Assembly: GCA_964608025.1 (NCBI GenBank) | Contig: CAZSLO010000025.1 | Location: 1 to 48,851 of the forward strand | Source: CAZSLO01 sp964608025 | GTDB taxonomy: Bacteria > Chloroflexota > Dehalococcoidia > Lucifugimonadales > CAJWER01 | Direction: 5' to 3' | DNA: 48,851 bases | In this document: positions 25,570-34,332 of the stretch, piece after piece | Numbering within the stretch: position 1 is the stretch's first letter | Layout: each line of letters begins with the position of its first letter | The notes under the pieces: generated by a model | The model's database searches: none | The model's input: the letters and a program-made list of their open reading frames with translations, nothing else | What the model was told of the DNA's origin: nothing | Position numbers and translations under genes: made by a program

Positions 25570-26319
25570 ATGAATCCGGTAAATGTTTTTCTATCCAAGC
25601 ATGGATTTGATAATGATCTAGTAGTAGTTAGATTGAGTGGGAGAGCAAAACGTCTTATCTTCAAGGCATCATTGAAGAAGGGGATCGAAATTGTTGTTCC
25701 CAAGGGAACAGATCCATCATGGGTGGTCAAGGCTACAGAAGATAGGCTCCCATGGATCAAGACTGCTGTAACAAAACTTCGGAAAAAACGAAAACAACTC
25801 CATCCAACACAAATTTACCTCAAAGCTATTGGGGAAAATCGGTCAATTGAATACGTCAATGAGATACACCTATCATCAGGCTTAAAGGAAAGTGGAGATA
25901 GTTTATTGAAAGTTCGTAAGGATCCATCTGACGTTTACTATGTCCCACGGATATTACAATCGTGGGTTCGAAAGCAAGCTCGAGCTTCTTTGTTGCCGTG
26001 GTTGGATTCGTTGGCTAAAGATCGAGGATTACACTTCAATCGTATATATGTGAAGAATCAGGTGAGTCGGTGGGGAAGTTGTTCGGAAAAGCGGAATATC
26101 AGCTTGAACCAAAATCTCCTGTTCTTGTCTCGGCAACTGGTTGAATATGTACTCCATCATGAACTTACACATCTCGACCATATGAATCATTCCCCAATAT
26201 TTTGGAGTTCATTGAGCAATGCTGCTCCGAATTTCATGAAATTACGAAATGAAATCAGGATGCTAGATCCAGAAAATATTCCAATGTGGGCTTCTCCTGG
26301 GATAGATAAACTTAATTAA
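25570..26319 (+). CDS. YgjP-like (DUF45) metallopeptidase-domain protein
   Basis: 249 residues from ATG 25570. The zinc motif is HHELTHLDHMNHSPIFW (HExxH followed by a third His in NHS), preceded by WGSCSEKRNISLNQNLLFLSRQLVEYVL, the hallmark of the YgjP/SprT-like family. The N-terminal half (RAKRLIFKASLKKGIEIVVPKG) is the usual DUF45 beta region. The biochemical role is unproven, although the domain is often predicted to be a metalloprotease. GGAG at 25557-25560 supports ATG 25570 over GTG 25549 and ATG 25555. It diverges from the DsbA-like gene, with the two starts 108 nt apart. Confidence 0.87.
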   Translation: MNPVNVFLSKHGFDNDLVVVRLSGRAKRLIFKASLKKGIEIVVPKGTDPSWVVKATEDRLPWIKTAVTKLRKKRKQLHPTQIYLKAIGENRSIEYVNEIHLSSGLKESGDSLLKVRKDPSDVYYVPRILQSWVRKQARASLLPWLDSLAKDRGLHFNRIYVKNQVSRWGSCSEKRNISLNQNLLFLSRQLVEYVLHHELTHLDHMNHSPIFWSSLSNAAPNFMKLRNEIRMLDPENIPMWASPGIDKLN

Positions 26320-26435
26320 ATATACTAGGAATATTTGGGAAATAATTTCGGTGCTTGGAGGCGTACAATCGGGGGACTGATTTTTGCGGCCGAACCTATT
26401 AAAGACCAAAGAAATATTTTTTTAACAGGGATGCA

Positions 26436-26445
26436 ACAAATTTGT
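26436..26445. promoter_or_regulatory. Palindrome in the amt leader, possible operator
   Basis: ACAAATTTGT is a perfect 10-bp palindrome about 107 nt upstream of the ammonium transporter start. Its flanks are AT-rich. It could be an operator for a nitrogen or other regulator; I cannot match it to a known consensus, and chance in AT-rich DNA is possible. The rest of the 232-nt leader (26320-26551) has no clear -35/-10 pair. Confidence 0.25.
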
Positions 26446-26551
26446 AACATATTATTCTTAGCATCACGATCAGGTTAATTCAGAAAATTTTTGAAGTTTT
26501 TATCTTAAACAATGAGAAAAGGATTCTGTCTTATGGAGGTAGGTAACAACA

Positions 26552-27772
26552 ATGGACTCGGGTAATACTGCTTGGATACTTACGGCATCTGCCCTTGTAT
26601 TGCTGATGACTCCAGGACTCGCATTTTTTTACGGGGGGTTAGTTCGTGCCAGGAATGTCATTAGCACGATTATGTACAGTTTTATTTCGATGGCCGTGGT
26701 TAGCATAGTCTGGGTGCTTTGGGGATACAGCTTAGCGTTTAGTGAAGGTAGCTCCTTTATCGGGGATTTAAGCTTGGCTGGATTATCGGGTATAGGTATA
26801 AATGATGTTTACCCGGGGACCACTATCCCGACTTTGCTGTTCATAATTTTCCAAATGATGTTTGCCATAATCACCCCTGCTCTTATTACCGGTGCTTTCG
26901 TAGAACGGTTTAAATTCACTACGTACATTGTTTTCCTGGTCATATGGGTAACCATTGTTTATGCCCCAATTGCTCATTGGGTTTGGGGAGGCGGCTGGCT
27001 TGGCAGCTTTGGAGATGGAGCACTAGATTTCGCCGGAGGAACGGTTGTTCATGTCAATGCCGGATTAGCGGCTGTAGCCGCCGCGTTACTGTTGGGGAAA
27101 AGAAGAGATCCTGGCTTGGAGCCGCATAACGTGCCTTTTGTTGTACTAGGAGCTGCATTGCTTTGGTTCGGATGGTTCGGATTCAACGCGGGCTCTGGAC
27201 TAAGTGCAGATGGAGTGGCAGTCAATGCATTTTTGGTGACTAATACAGCCGCGGCTGCTGCAGCTCTAACTTGGGGATTGGTTTCTCAATTTCAAACTGG
27301 ACGCATGAGCGCAGTTGGAGTCGCATCAGGTGCGGTTGCTGGATTGGTAGCTATTACACCAGCTGCCGGGTTTGTGGGTGTATTTGGAGCACTAGCTATT
27401 GGGATAGGTGCCGGTGCTTTTTGCTATATTGCAGTGTATTTCCGAAATCGGACAGGACTCGACGATGCATTGGAGGTTTTTGCAGTACATGGAGTGGGTG
27501 GTATTTGGGGAGCTATAGCTACAGGTATTTTTGCTGTGGCGGCTATAGGAGGGACTGCTGGAGCCATTGAGGGTAACGGTGGGCAGGTTGTTACACAAAT
27601 CGTGGCAGTAGTTGCTACGATGGTTTATTCCTTCGTGGTTACTATTGTGATCTTGAAGATACTCGATTTGGTACCTGGACTTGGTTTAAGGGTTTCTAAT
27701 GAAGAAGAAGATCAAGGTCTAGACATCTCTGCCCATGGTGAAAGAGCCTTTGTAAGCGACGGAGCTGACTAG
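26552..27772 (+). CDS. amt: Ammonium transporter (Amt/MEP/Rh)
   Basis: 406 residues, eleven hydrophobic helices. It conducts ammonium across the cytoplasmic membrane. Landmarks: MTPGLAFFYGGLVRARNV (first helix), IYAPIAHWVWGGGWL, FAGGTVVHVNAGLAA (first pore His), LLWFGWFGFNAGSGL and FAVHGVGGIWGAIATG (second pore His). The C-terminal tail after the last helix is short and acidic (about 35 residues). The ATG at 26552 follows GGAGG. It begins the nitrogen cluster amt-glnK-glnA-glnA2-gltB-gltD-selW; the PII gene comes 53 nt later, the usual pairing in which PII blocks the pore when nitrogen is plentiful. Confidence 0.95.
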   Translation: MDSGNTAWILTASALVLLMTPGLAFFYGGLVRARNVISTIMYSFISMAVVSIVWVLWGYSLAFSEGSSFIGDLSLAGLSGIGINDVYPGTTIPTLLFIIFQMMFAIITPALITGAFVERFKFTTYIVFLVIWVTIVYAPIAHWVWGGGWLGSFGDGALDFAGGTVVHVNAGLAAVAAALLLGKRRDPGLEPHNVPFVVLGAALLWFGWFGFNAGSGLSADGVAVNAFLVTNTAAAAAALTWGLVSQFQTGRMSAVGVASGAVAGLVAITPAAGFVGVFGALAIGIGAGAFCYIAVYFRNRTGLDDALEVFAVHGVGGIWGAIATGIFAVAAIGGTAGAIEGNGGQVVTQIVAVVATMVYSFVVTIVILKILDLVPGLGLRVSNEEEDQGLDISAHGERAFVSDGAD

Positions 27773-27825
27773 ACAATTAGGATAATTCTGCACAAGTCGG
27801 GGGATGATCCAGAGGGGAGGAAAGG

Positions 27826-28176
27826 ATGATTAAAATAGAGGCTATTGTAAGACCTGAACGTATCAACTCTGTGACCGAGGCCCTCGAACAGGTTGGTTGT
27901 GGAGGTTTCCACTACCAAAATGTTACAGGGCAGGGTAGACAAGGAGGAGTAGAAGTATTTGTTGGCAGAGGAGGAAGAATGGCAAAGGCAGCAGTTTCTA
28001 AAACCTTGTTAGTAACTGTTGTCCCTGACGATATGAAAGAAACTGTTATCGAAGCTATAGTCGATTCTGCAAGGGGCCCTGGAGAAGGACAGATCGGTGA
28101 TGGGAAGATTATTGTATCTCAGGTCATGGATGTAGTGAGGGTTAGAACAGGTGAACGTGGAGAAGAAGCGATCTGA
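27826..28176 (+). CDS. glnK: Nitrogen regulatory protein PII (GlnB/GlnK)
   Basis: 116 residues. Ferredoxin-like PII core: IKIEAIVRPERINSVTEALEQVG, the T-loop beginning GQGRQGG, LLVTVVPDDMKETVIEAI (usual KIEIVV region) and GEGQIGDGKIIVSQVMDVVRVRTGERGEEAI (B- and C-loops). The T-loop (residues 37-56) has no tyrosine, so the uridylylation site Tyr51 of proteobacterial PII is absent. Control by ATP/ADP/2-oxoglutarate binding alone is inferred. The start is ATG 27826 with GGGAGGAAAGG just upstream. Its position after amt suggests it gates the transporter and may sense 2-oxoglutarate for the whole cluster. Confidence 0.94.
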   Translation: MIKIEAIVRPERINSVTEALEQVGCGGFHYQNVTGQGRQGGVEVFVGRGGRMAKAAVSKTLLVTVVPDDMKETVIEAIVDSARGPGEGQIGDGKIIVSQVMDVVRVRTGERGEEAI

Positions 28177-28280
28177 GAAATACGAGGGGTCGACAAGAGT
28201 CACAATTATGTCCATAATCAACGTCGATTTGGCAGATCAATGCCACATCAAAAAGTAACCAACTAAGGAGCCGGTCAAGT

Positions 28281-29720
28281 ATGACAGAAATTAAGCGTAC
28301 GCCAGCAGAAGTGATTGCATTTGCTAAAGAAAACAACATAAAGATGATTGACCTGAAATTTGTAGATGTTCCTGGGACGATGCAGCACGTTACCGTACCT
28401 ATTGGAGAATTGACGGAAGACTTGTTTGCCGAAGGTACTGGATTTGATGGATCCAGTATTCGTGGTTTTCAAACCATAGATGAAAGTGACATGCTTCTCG
28501 TTCCAGATCCGAATACCAGTTCGATAGACACACTTTTGGATATTCCAACACTGAGTTTAATTTGCGACATTCGAGATCCTATCAACGGAGGATCTTATTC
28601 GCGTGATCCTAGAAATATTGCCAAAAAGGCAGAAGCCCACCTAAAAGACTCTGGTATCGGCGACATTAGCTACTGGGGTCCTGAACTCGAATTTTTCGTG
28701 TTTGACACCGCACGTTTTGACCAGACTGCGAACCAGTCTTTTTACCATGTGGATTCGGATGAAGGTATTTGGAATTCGGGTAACGAGATTACGCTTGGCG
28801 GCGAATTGAATCTCGCATATCAACCCAGGCACAAAGAGGGATATTTTCCTGCTTCTCCGGTTGACACTATGACAGATTTAAGATCTGAGATGGTGCTTAA
28901 GATGATCGGATTCGGTATTGATGTAGAGAAGCACCATCACGAAGTGGCGACAGCTGGTCAAGCTGAGATAGATTTCAAGTTCGATACCCTTACTCATACA
29001 GCCGATAGCGTGATGATATACAAGTACATCGTAAAGAACGTTGCCAAGGAATATGGCAAGACCGCCACTTTCATGCCGAAGCCTATTTTTGGTGATAATG
29101 GGACGGGGATGCATACGCACCAGAGTATCTGGAATGGTGGCGAAAACTTATTTGCAGGGGATGGATATGCAGGTATCAGTGAAATGATGAAACATTACAT
29201 TGGTGGGTTGCTGCGACATTCCCCCGCTATACTCGCGTTCTGCGCACCAACGACTAACTCTTACAGGCGTTTGGTCCCAGGCTTCGAGGCACCTGTGAAC
29301 TTGGTGTACTCGGCTCGCAATCGGAGTGCTTGCTGCAGGATACCAATGTATTTCTCAAGTCCAAATGCACGTCGAGTCGAGTACAGATGTCCAGATGCAA
29401 CTGCGAACCCTTACCTGGCGTTTTCAGCAATGCTAATGGCGGGTATCGATGGAATAGTAAACAAAATCGATCCAGGTAATCCGTTAGATACTGATATTTA
29501 CGCTCTCTCAGACGCTGAAGCAGCAAACGTTCAACAAGTCCCAGGCTCCTTGCCGGAAGCACTAGATGCACTGGAAAACGACCACGAATTCCTGCTGAGA
29601 GGGGACGTTTTCACCTCGGACTTTGTAGAGTTGTGGTTAGATTACAAGAGGACTAGAGAGATCGATGAACTCAGACTCAGGCCTCATCCCTATGAGTTTT
29701 TGCTCTACTACGATGCTTAA
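28281..29720 (+). CDS. glnA: Glutamine synthetase type I
   Basis: 479 residues, length of the beta-type GSI subunit. It makes glutamine from glutamate, ammonia and ATP. Seen: GFDGSSIRGFQTIDESDMLL, YWGPELEFFVFD (metal Glu), VEKHHHEVATAGQAEIDFKF, KPIFGDNGTGMHTHQSIW, NSYRRLVPGFEAPVNLVYSA and SPNARRVEYRCPDATANPY. A tyrosine in DIYALSD aligns with the adenylylation Tyr397 region of E. coli GSI, so covalent control is possible. ATG 28281 with AAGGAG upstream. It lies 104 nt after glnK and ends at a terminator hairpin before a second glnA. Confidence 0.96.
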   Translation: MTEIKRTPAEVIAFAKENNIKMIDLKFVDVPGTMQHVTVPIGELTEDLFAEGTGFDGSSIRGFQTIDESDMLLVPDPNTSSIDTLLDIPTLSLICDIRDPINGGSYSRDPRNIAKKAEAHLKDSGIGDISYWGPELEFFVFDTARFDQTANQSFYHVDSDEGIWNSGNEITLGGELNLAYQPRHKEGYFPASPVDTMTDLRSEMVLKMIGFGIDVEKHHHEVATAGQAEIDFKFDTLTHTADSVMIYKYIVKNVAKEYGKTATFMPKPIFGDNGTGMHTHQSIWNGGENLFAGDGYAGISEMMKHYIGGLLRHSPAILAFCAPTTNSYRRLVPGFEAPVNLVYSARNRSACCRIPMYFSSPNARRVEYRCPDATANPYLAFSAMLMAGIDGIVNKIDPGNPLDTDIYALSDAEAANVQQVPGSLPEALDALENDHEFLLRGDVFTSDFVELWLDYKRTREIDELRLRPHPYEFLLYYDA

Positions 29721-29739
29721 AGAGGGTACTGATCCTCGG

Positions 29740-29773
29740 AAGGGGCGCTCTGATAGAAAACTGGGCGCCCCTT
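29740..29773 (+). terminator. Stem-loop between the two glutamine synthetase genes
   Basis: AAGGGGCGC (29740-29748) pairs perfectly with GCGCCCCTT (29765-29773), nine pairs, with a 16-nt loop. The following sequence CTCTTT is only moderately U-rich, so termination may be partial. It ends 8 nt before the ATG of the second glutamine synthetase gene. Confidence 0.65.
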
Positions 29774-29781
29774 CTCTTTAG

Positions 29782-31146
29782 ATGACAATGTTACAACGAG
29801 ATACTGAAGCAGTTGAATATGTTCTACACAAGGCTCGAGAGAACGACGTAAAGTTTATTCGTCTCTGGTTCACCGACATACTCGGAAGTCTTAAAGGCGT
29901 TGCAGTCACAGTGGAGGAACTCGAGAGTGCACTGACTCGTGGAATGGGATTCGATGGGTCCTCCATAGAGGGTTTTGTTAGGTCAGAAGAAAGTGACATG
30001 TATGCCCTGCCTGACCCGACGACATTTAGCATACTTCCATGGCGACCAAGAACCAACGCAGTCGCTCGAATGTTTTGCGACATCGTAAGGCCAGATGGGG
30101 AACCATTTGAAGGTGACCCGAGGTTTGTTCTCAGAAACAATCTTAAAAGAGCTGCTAAGCTCGGATACACCTATTATGTCGCTCCGGAGATCGAATATTT
30201 TTATTTTAAAAATTCCGAGAGCACAATACCACTTGATGAAGGAGGATATTTCGACCAAGATCCCCAGGATTTAGCTACTGATCTACGGCGAGAGACCGTA
30301 TTGACACTAGAAGAGTTGGGGATACCGGTTGAATTTAGCCACCATGAAGTAGCTCCTAGCCAGCACGAAATAGATTTACGCCACACCGATGCACTAACCA
30401 TGGCAGATACGGTTATGACCTATCGGATAGTTGTTAAAGAGATAGCGATGAAACATGGATACTACGCGACTTTTATGCCTAAGCCTGTTTTTGGGATCAA
30501 CGGCAGTGGTATGCACATTCACCAGTCGCTTTTCAATGGAGCACAAAACATATTCTACGACGGTAATGACCCTGACAGGTTGTCAGCAACTGCTAGGCAT
30601 TTTATTGCCGGTCTCCTGAGTCATGCTCCTGAAATCACATCTGTGACAAACCAGTGGGTCAATTCATATAAACGTCTTGTGCAAAGTCCTGTGGATGAGC
30701 CACTCGGCTATGAGGCCCCGGTATATACTTCTTGGGCCATGGTAAATCGCTCTGATTTAGTACGTGTCCCAGCCTATAAGGAAGGACGAGAGGAGTCTCG
30801 GAGGATAGAATACAGGGCGCCAGATCCTGCCTGTAACCCCTATCTAGCCTTTAGTGTGATGTTGGCTGCTGGATTGAATGGAATAGAGAATCAATATGAA
30901 CCTCCACCTCCTGCAGAGATAAACCTATATAAGAGTACGGAAGAAGAATTACGGCTATTGGGGGTAGAGAAACTCCCAGAAACCCTGTGGGATGCCGTGC
31001 AGATTACAGAGAAAAGTGATCTCGTTAGAAATTCTCTAGGCGAACACGTTTTCAAGAGCTTTATCCGTAATAAGAAACTAGAATGGGAAAAATATAGGAC
31101 ACAGATCACCGACTACGAAATTACCCGGTATTTGCCACTTTTGTAA
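29782..31146 (+). CDS. Second glutamine synthetase (GSI-alpha-like)
   Basis: 454 residues. Same catalytic set: GFDGSSIEGFVRSEESDM, YVAPEIEYFYF, VEFSHHEVAPSQHEIDLRH, KPVFGINGSGMHIHQSLF, NSYKRLV, RRIEYRAPDPACNPY. It is shorter than the first copy and closer to the GSI-alpha enzymes of Firmicutes, Thermotoga and archaea. Both copies look catalytically intact, so they may differ in regulation. The start ATG 29782 (or 29788) lies 8 nt past the hairpin and has no Shine-Dalgarno, which is unusual. It is followed by gltB after a 234-nt gap where a weak TTGTAA-N17-TATTCT pair (31216-31244) might be a promoter. Confidence 0.94.
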   Translation: MTMLQRDTEAVEYVLHKARENDVKFIRLWFTDILGSLKGVAVTVEELESALTRGMGFDGSSIEGFVRSEESDMYALPDPTTFSILPWRPRTNAVARMFCDIVRPDGEPFEGDPRFVLRNNLKRAAKLGYTYYVAPEIEYFYFKNSESTIPLDEGGYFDQDPQDLATDLRRETVLTLEELGIPVEFSHHEVAPSQHEIDLRHTDALTMADTVMTYRIVVKEIAMKHGYYATFMPKPVFGINGSGMHIHQSLFNGAQNIFYDGNDPDRLSATARHFIAGLLSHAPEITSVTNQWVNSYKRLVQSPVDEPLGYEAPVYTSWAMVNRSDLVRVPAYKEGREESRRIEYRAPDPACNPYLAFSVMLAAGLNGIENQYEPPPPAEINLYKSTEEELRLLGVEKLPETLWDAVQITEKSDLVRNSLGEHVFKSFIRNKKLEWEKYRTQITDYEITRYLPLL

Positions 31147-31380
31147 CGTGTGATTCTGGAATATTTGAAAAACATTAATAAATCCCATAAACAGCATTGT
31201 TAAGGGGCTTAGGCCTTGTAACGATATGTTGTTTGTGCTATTCTCTCGTATCTTATACTGCGTGACTTTTATCACAAACAGAATCCACATTCTGGCTTCT
31301 GTGGCTCAATTTAACGTCTACCTACTCACCTGCGATTTTTATTCTCGGGATATAACCTTAGAGACACTATTGAATTCCTA

Positions 31381-34332
31381 ATGGGAAATATCTATAAAAT
31401 TCCAGAGTTACCGAGGCCTGAAAAGCAAGGCTTATATGATCCTCGTTTTGAACACGATGCTTGTGGTGTAGGCTTGGTAGCCCACACGAAGGGTATCAAG
31501 TCGCATGATATCGTAACCAAAGGCCTTGATGTGCTTATTAACTTAGGCCATAGAGGTGCTGCAGGCGCGGATCCGGAGACGGGGGATGGTGCTGGCATAC
31601 TTATGCAACTTCCCCATGAATTCCTCGTGAACGAGACGAGCAATATAGGGATCGATTTACCTGAATTCGGGGAATATGGGGTCGGGGTTGTATTCCTACC
31701 GGAGAATTTAGCGGAACGTTCACTTTGCGAGAGTGCCATTGAATCTGTAGTAAAGGATGAAGGTCAAAGTTTTCTTGGATGGAGGGATGTTCCTGTCAAT
31801 CCTGAAAATATCGGATCCCTTGCAGCAAGAGTCCAGCCTACAATTCGTCAATTTTTCGTTAGATGCAATGAACTACCTGAGGGATATGACTTCAATACCA
31901 AATTATTTGTGATACGTCGTCAGATAGAGAAAACTGTTAATGCTCTCAGTTTGGATAATGGTGACGATTTCTATGTGTGTAGCTTGTCCTCTAATTGTAT
32001 TGTCTACAAAGGCCTCATTTTGGCGCACCAACTCGAACCTTTCTATCTTGATTTATCCAACGAGTCCATGGCGACCTCCTTCGCTATGGTCCATTCACGA
32101 TTCAGTACCAATACGCTAGGATCATGGAAGCTTGCCCATCCTTATAGACATGCCATACACAACGGTGAGATAAACACACTTCAGGGTAATGTCAACTGGA
32201 TGGTTGCTCGTGAGCCGATGCTCTCATCTAAAGTTATGGGCGAAGACGTAAATAAACTATTGCCGTTAATCACCCCTGAACAGAGTGATACTGCGTCACT
32301 AGATAACGTCCTAGAGTTGTTGTTAGCGACAGGGCGTTCACTTCCTCATGCTATGTCTATGCTTATACCAGAAGCTTGGGCTGAGCACATTCCAATGGAT
32401 AAACGTAAAAAAGATTTCTACGAATACCATTCTTCTTTGATGGAGCCCTGGGATGGGCCGGCCCTTGTAATAGCCACCGATGGGGTTAAAGTCTGCGCTG
32501 TTCTTGATAGGAACGGACTTCGCCCTTGCAGATATACCGTAACTACGGATGACCTTTTGGTCATGGCTTCTGAGACAGGTGTACTTGATATACCGCCTGA
32601 AAAAGTGAAATTTAAATGGCGTATTCAACCGGGACGAATGTTCATGTTAGATACGGCTAAAGGTGGAATAGTCGAGGATGATGAGATAAAAAATTCCCTT
32701 TCAATGCGCCAGCCTTATGGGGATTGGCTTGATAAAAACAAGGTAGAACTAGATGATTTACCAGAGCCGGCAAGTATTCCCGGACCTGATCTTTCTACGC
32801 TCACAGAGCGACAAGCGGACTTCGGATATACCAGGGAAGACTTAAATATACTAATAGAGCCAATGGGAGCCAATGGAAGTGAAGCGGAAGGTTCAATGGG
32901 AAACGACACACCATTGGCGGTTTTGTCGGATCAGGCCCCACTACTTTTTTCTTATTTCAAACAACGTTTTGCACAGGTAAGTAATCCACCTCTAGACGCT
33001 ATTCGTGAGGAATTGGTCACTTCTACCGAAACTTTTTTGGGTCCAGAAGGTAATCTTTTCGATGAGACCGCGGCTCAATGCAACCAACTTAAACTGTATG
33101 AACCGATCCTCACCAATAGTGAACTCGAAAAAATCCGACAAATCGACTCTGGAAGTCTTCGATCTACCACTCTCTCCACCGTGTTCAATTCCAGTGGTGG
33201 ACCAGGTTCAATGGAGTCTTCCATGCAGGCATTATGTGAAGAAGCGTCAAAAGCGGTTTCTGAAGGATCTACAATTTTGGTAATTTCAGATCGTGCTGCA
33301 GATGCTCAGAATGCGCCAATACCTAGCCTGTTAGCAACAGCTGGCATCCACCATCACTTGATCAGGGAAGGAATCAGGACAAAGGTAGGCATAGTCGTAG
33401 AATCCGGAGAACCCAGGGAGGTTGCGCATTTCGCCCTTTTGCTCGGTTTTGGAGCTGCAGCGATCAATCCATATATAGCTTTTGAAACACTTTATGACAT
33501 GGTTGGGAGCGAGGCATACGCGGGTATTACGGACTATCATAAAGCCGAAAAAAACTATATTAAAGCTCTACATAAAGGCATTATAAAAATCATGTCCAAG
33601 ATGGGTATATCAACCCTCCAGAGCTATCGCGGAGCCCAGATATTCGAAGCCATAGGGATAAATCAGGAATGTATAGATAGATATTTTACCTGGACGCCAT
33701 CACGCATAGGTGGGGTCGGTATATCTGAAATAGAGATAGAATCCCTACGAAGACATTCATATGCATATCCTCAACAAAAGATACATGGGAACGCGGAACT
33801 TCGCACAGGTGGACACTATCAATGGCGGCACAATGGCGAATATCATATGTGGAACCCGGAATCGATTGCCAAGGTTCAGAAGGCAACTCGTCTGGCTGAT
33901 CCAAAAACATTTAACGAATTCACTGATTACGTTGACTCTGAAAATCGACGTCTCTGTACGATCCGTGGCCTTCTTGAATTCAAGGACCATCCTGAAAAAA
34001 TTCCACTTGATGAAGTCGAACCTGCTTCTGAAATAGTCAAACGTTTTGCAACGGGAGCGGTATCGCTGGGTTCCATAAGCCGTGAAGCCCATGAAACTAT
34101 GGCTATTGCAATGAATCGTATAGGTGCACGCAGTAATACCGGCGAGGGTGGCGAAGATCCAGCTAGATACCATGCTGAATCAAATGGGGACTCTCGGAAT
34201 AGTGCTATGAAACAGGTAGCTTCTGGTAGATTTGGAGTAACGAGCGGATATTTGGCAAGCGCAACTGATCTCCAGATCAAGATGGCACAGGGTTCCAAGC
34301 CTGGAGAAGGTGGCCGCTTACCTGGACTTTAG
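31381..34332 (+). CDS. gltB: Glutamate synthase large subunit, N-terminal part (ends at an in-frame TAG)
   Basis: 983 codons to a TAG at 34330-34332. Domains: class II glutaminase with catalytic Cys28 after a short propeptide (FEHDACGVGLVAHTKG), the central domain (about 470-790), and the beginning of the FMN domain (VSLGSISREAHETMAIAMNRIGARSNTGEGGEDP). The stop falls in GSKPGEGGRLPGL-stop, where homologues read LPGxKV; the codons there are CTT TAG. The frame continues without a break to 35955. A full-length protein would have 1524 residues including the interrupted one, the usual GltB length. No Shine-Dalgarno is visible before ATG 31381. Either a nonsense mutation, a sequence error or (less likely) readthrough; TAG is an ordinary stop in many neighbours. 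Confidence 0.88.
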   Translation: MGNIYKIPELPRPEKQGLYDPRFEHDACGVGLVAHTKGIKSHDIVTKGLDVLINLGHRGAAGADPETGDGAGILMQLPHEFLVNETSNIGIDLPEFGEYGVGVVFLPENLAERSLCESAIESVVKDEGQSFLGWRDVPVNPENIGSLAARVQPTIRQFFVRCNELPEGYDFNTKLFVIRRQIEKTVNALSLDNGDDFYVCSLSSNCIVYKGLILAHQLEPFYLDLSNESMATSFAMVHSRFSTNTLGSWKLAHPYRHAIHNGEINTLQGNVNWMVAREPMLSSKVMGEDVNKLLPLITPEQSDTASLDNVLELLLATGRSLPHAMSMLIPEAWAEHIPMDKRKKDFYEYHSSLMEPWDGPALVIATDGVKVCAVLDRNGLRPCRYTVTTDDLLVMASETGVLDIPPEKVKFKWRIQPGRMFMLDTAKGGIVEDDEIKNSLSMRQPYGDWLDKNKVELDDLPEPASIPGPDLSTLTERQADFGYTREDLNILIEPMGANGSEAEGSMGNDTPLAVLSDQAPLLFSYFKQRFAQVSNPPLDAIREELVTSTETFLGPEGNLFDETAAQCNQLKLYEPILTNSELEKIRQIDSGSLRSTTLSTVFNSSGGPGSMESSMQALCEEASKAVSEGSTILVISDRAADAQNAPIPSLLATAGIHHHLIREGIRTKVGIVVESGEPREVAHFALLLGFGAAAINPYIAFETLYDMVGSEAYAGITDYHKAEKNYIKALHKGIIKIMSKMGISTLQSYRGAQIFEAIGINQECIDRYFTWTPSRIGGVGISEIEIESLRRHSYAYPQQKIHGNAELRTGGHYQWRHNGEYHMWNPESIAKVQKATRLADPKTFNEFTDYVDSENRRLCTIRGLLEFKDHPEKIPLDEVEPASEIVKRFATGAVSLGSISREAHETMAIAMNRIGARSNTGEGGEDPARYHAESNGDSRNSAMKQVASGRFGVTSGYLASATDLQIKMAQGSKPGEGGRLPGL

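Noticed and set aside
34330..34332. TAG decoded as pyrrolysine
   Set aside because: TAG ends many genes here, and the position is normally Lys in a motif unrelated to Pyl enzymes. No tRNA-Pyl is seen in the window.
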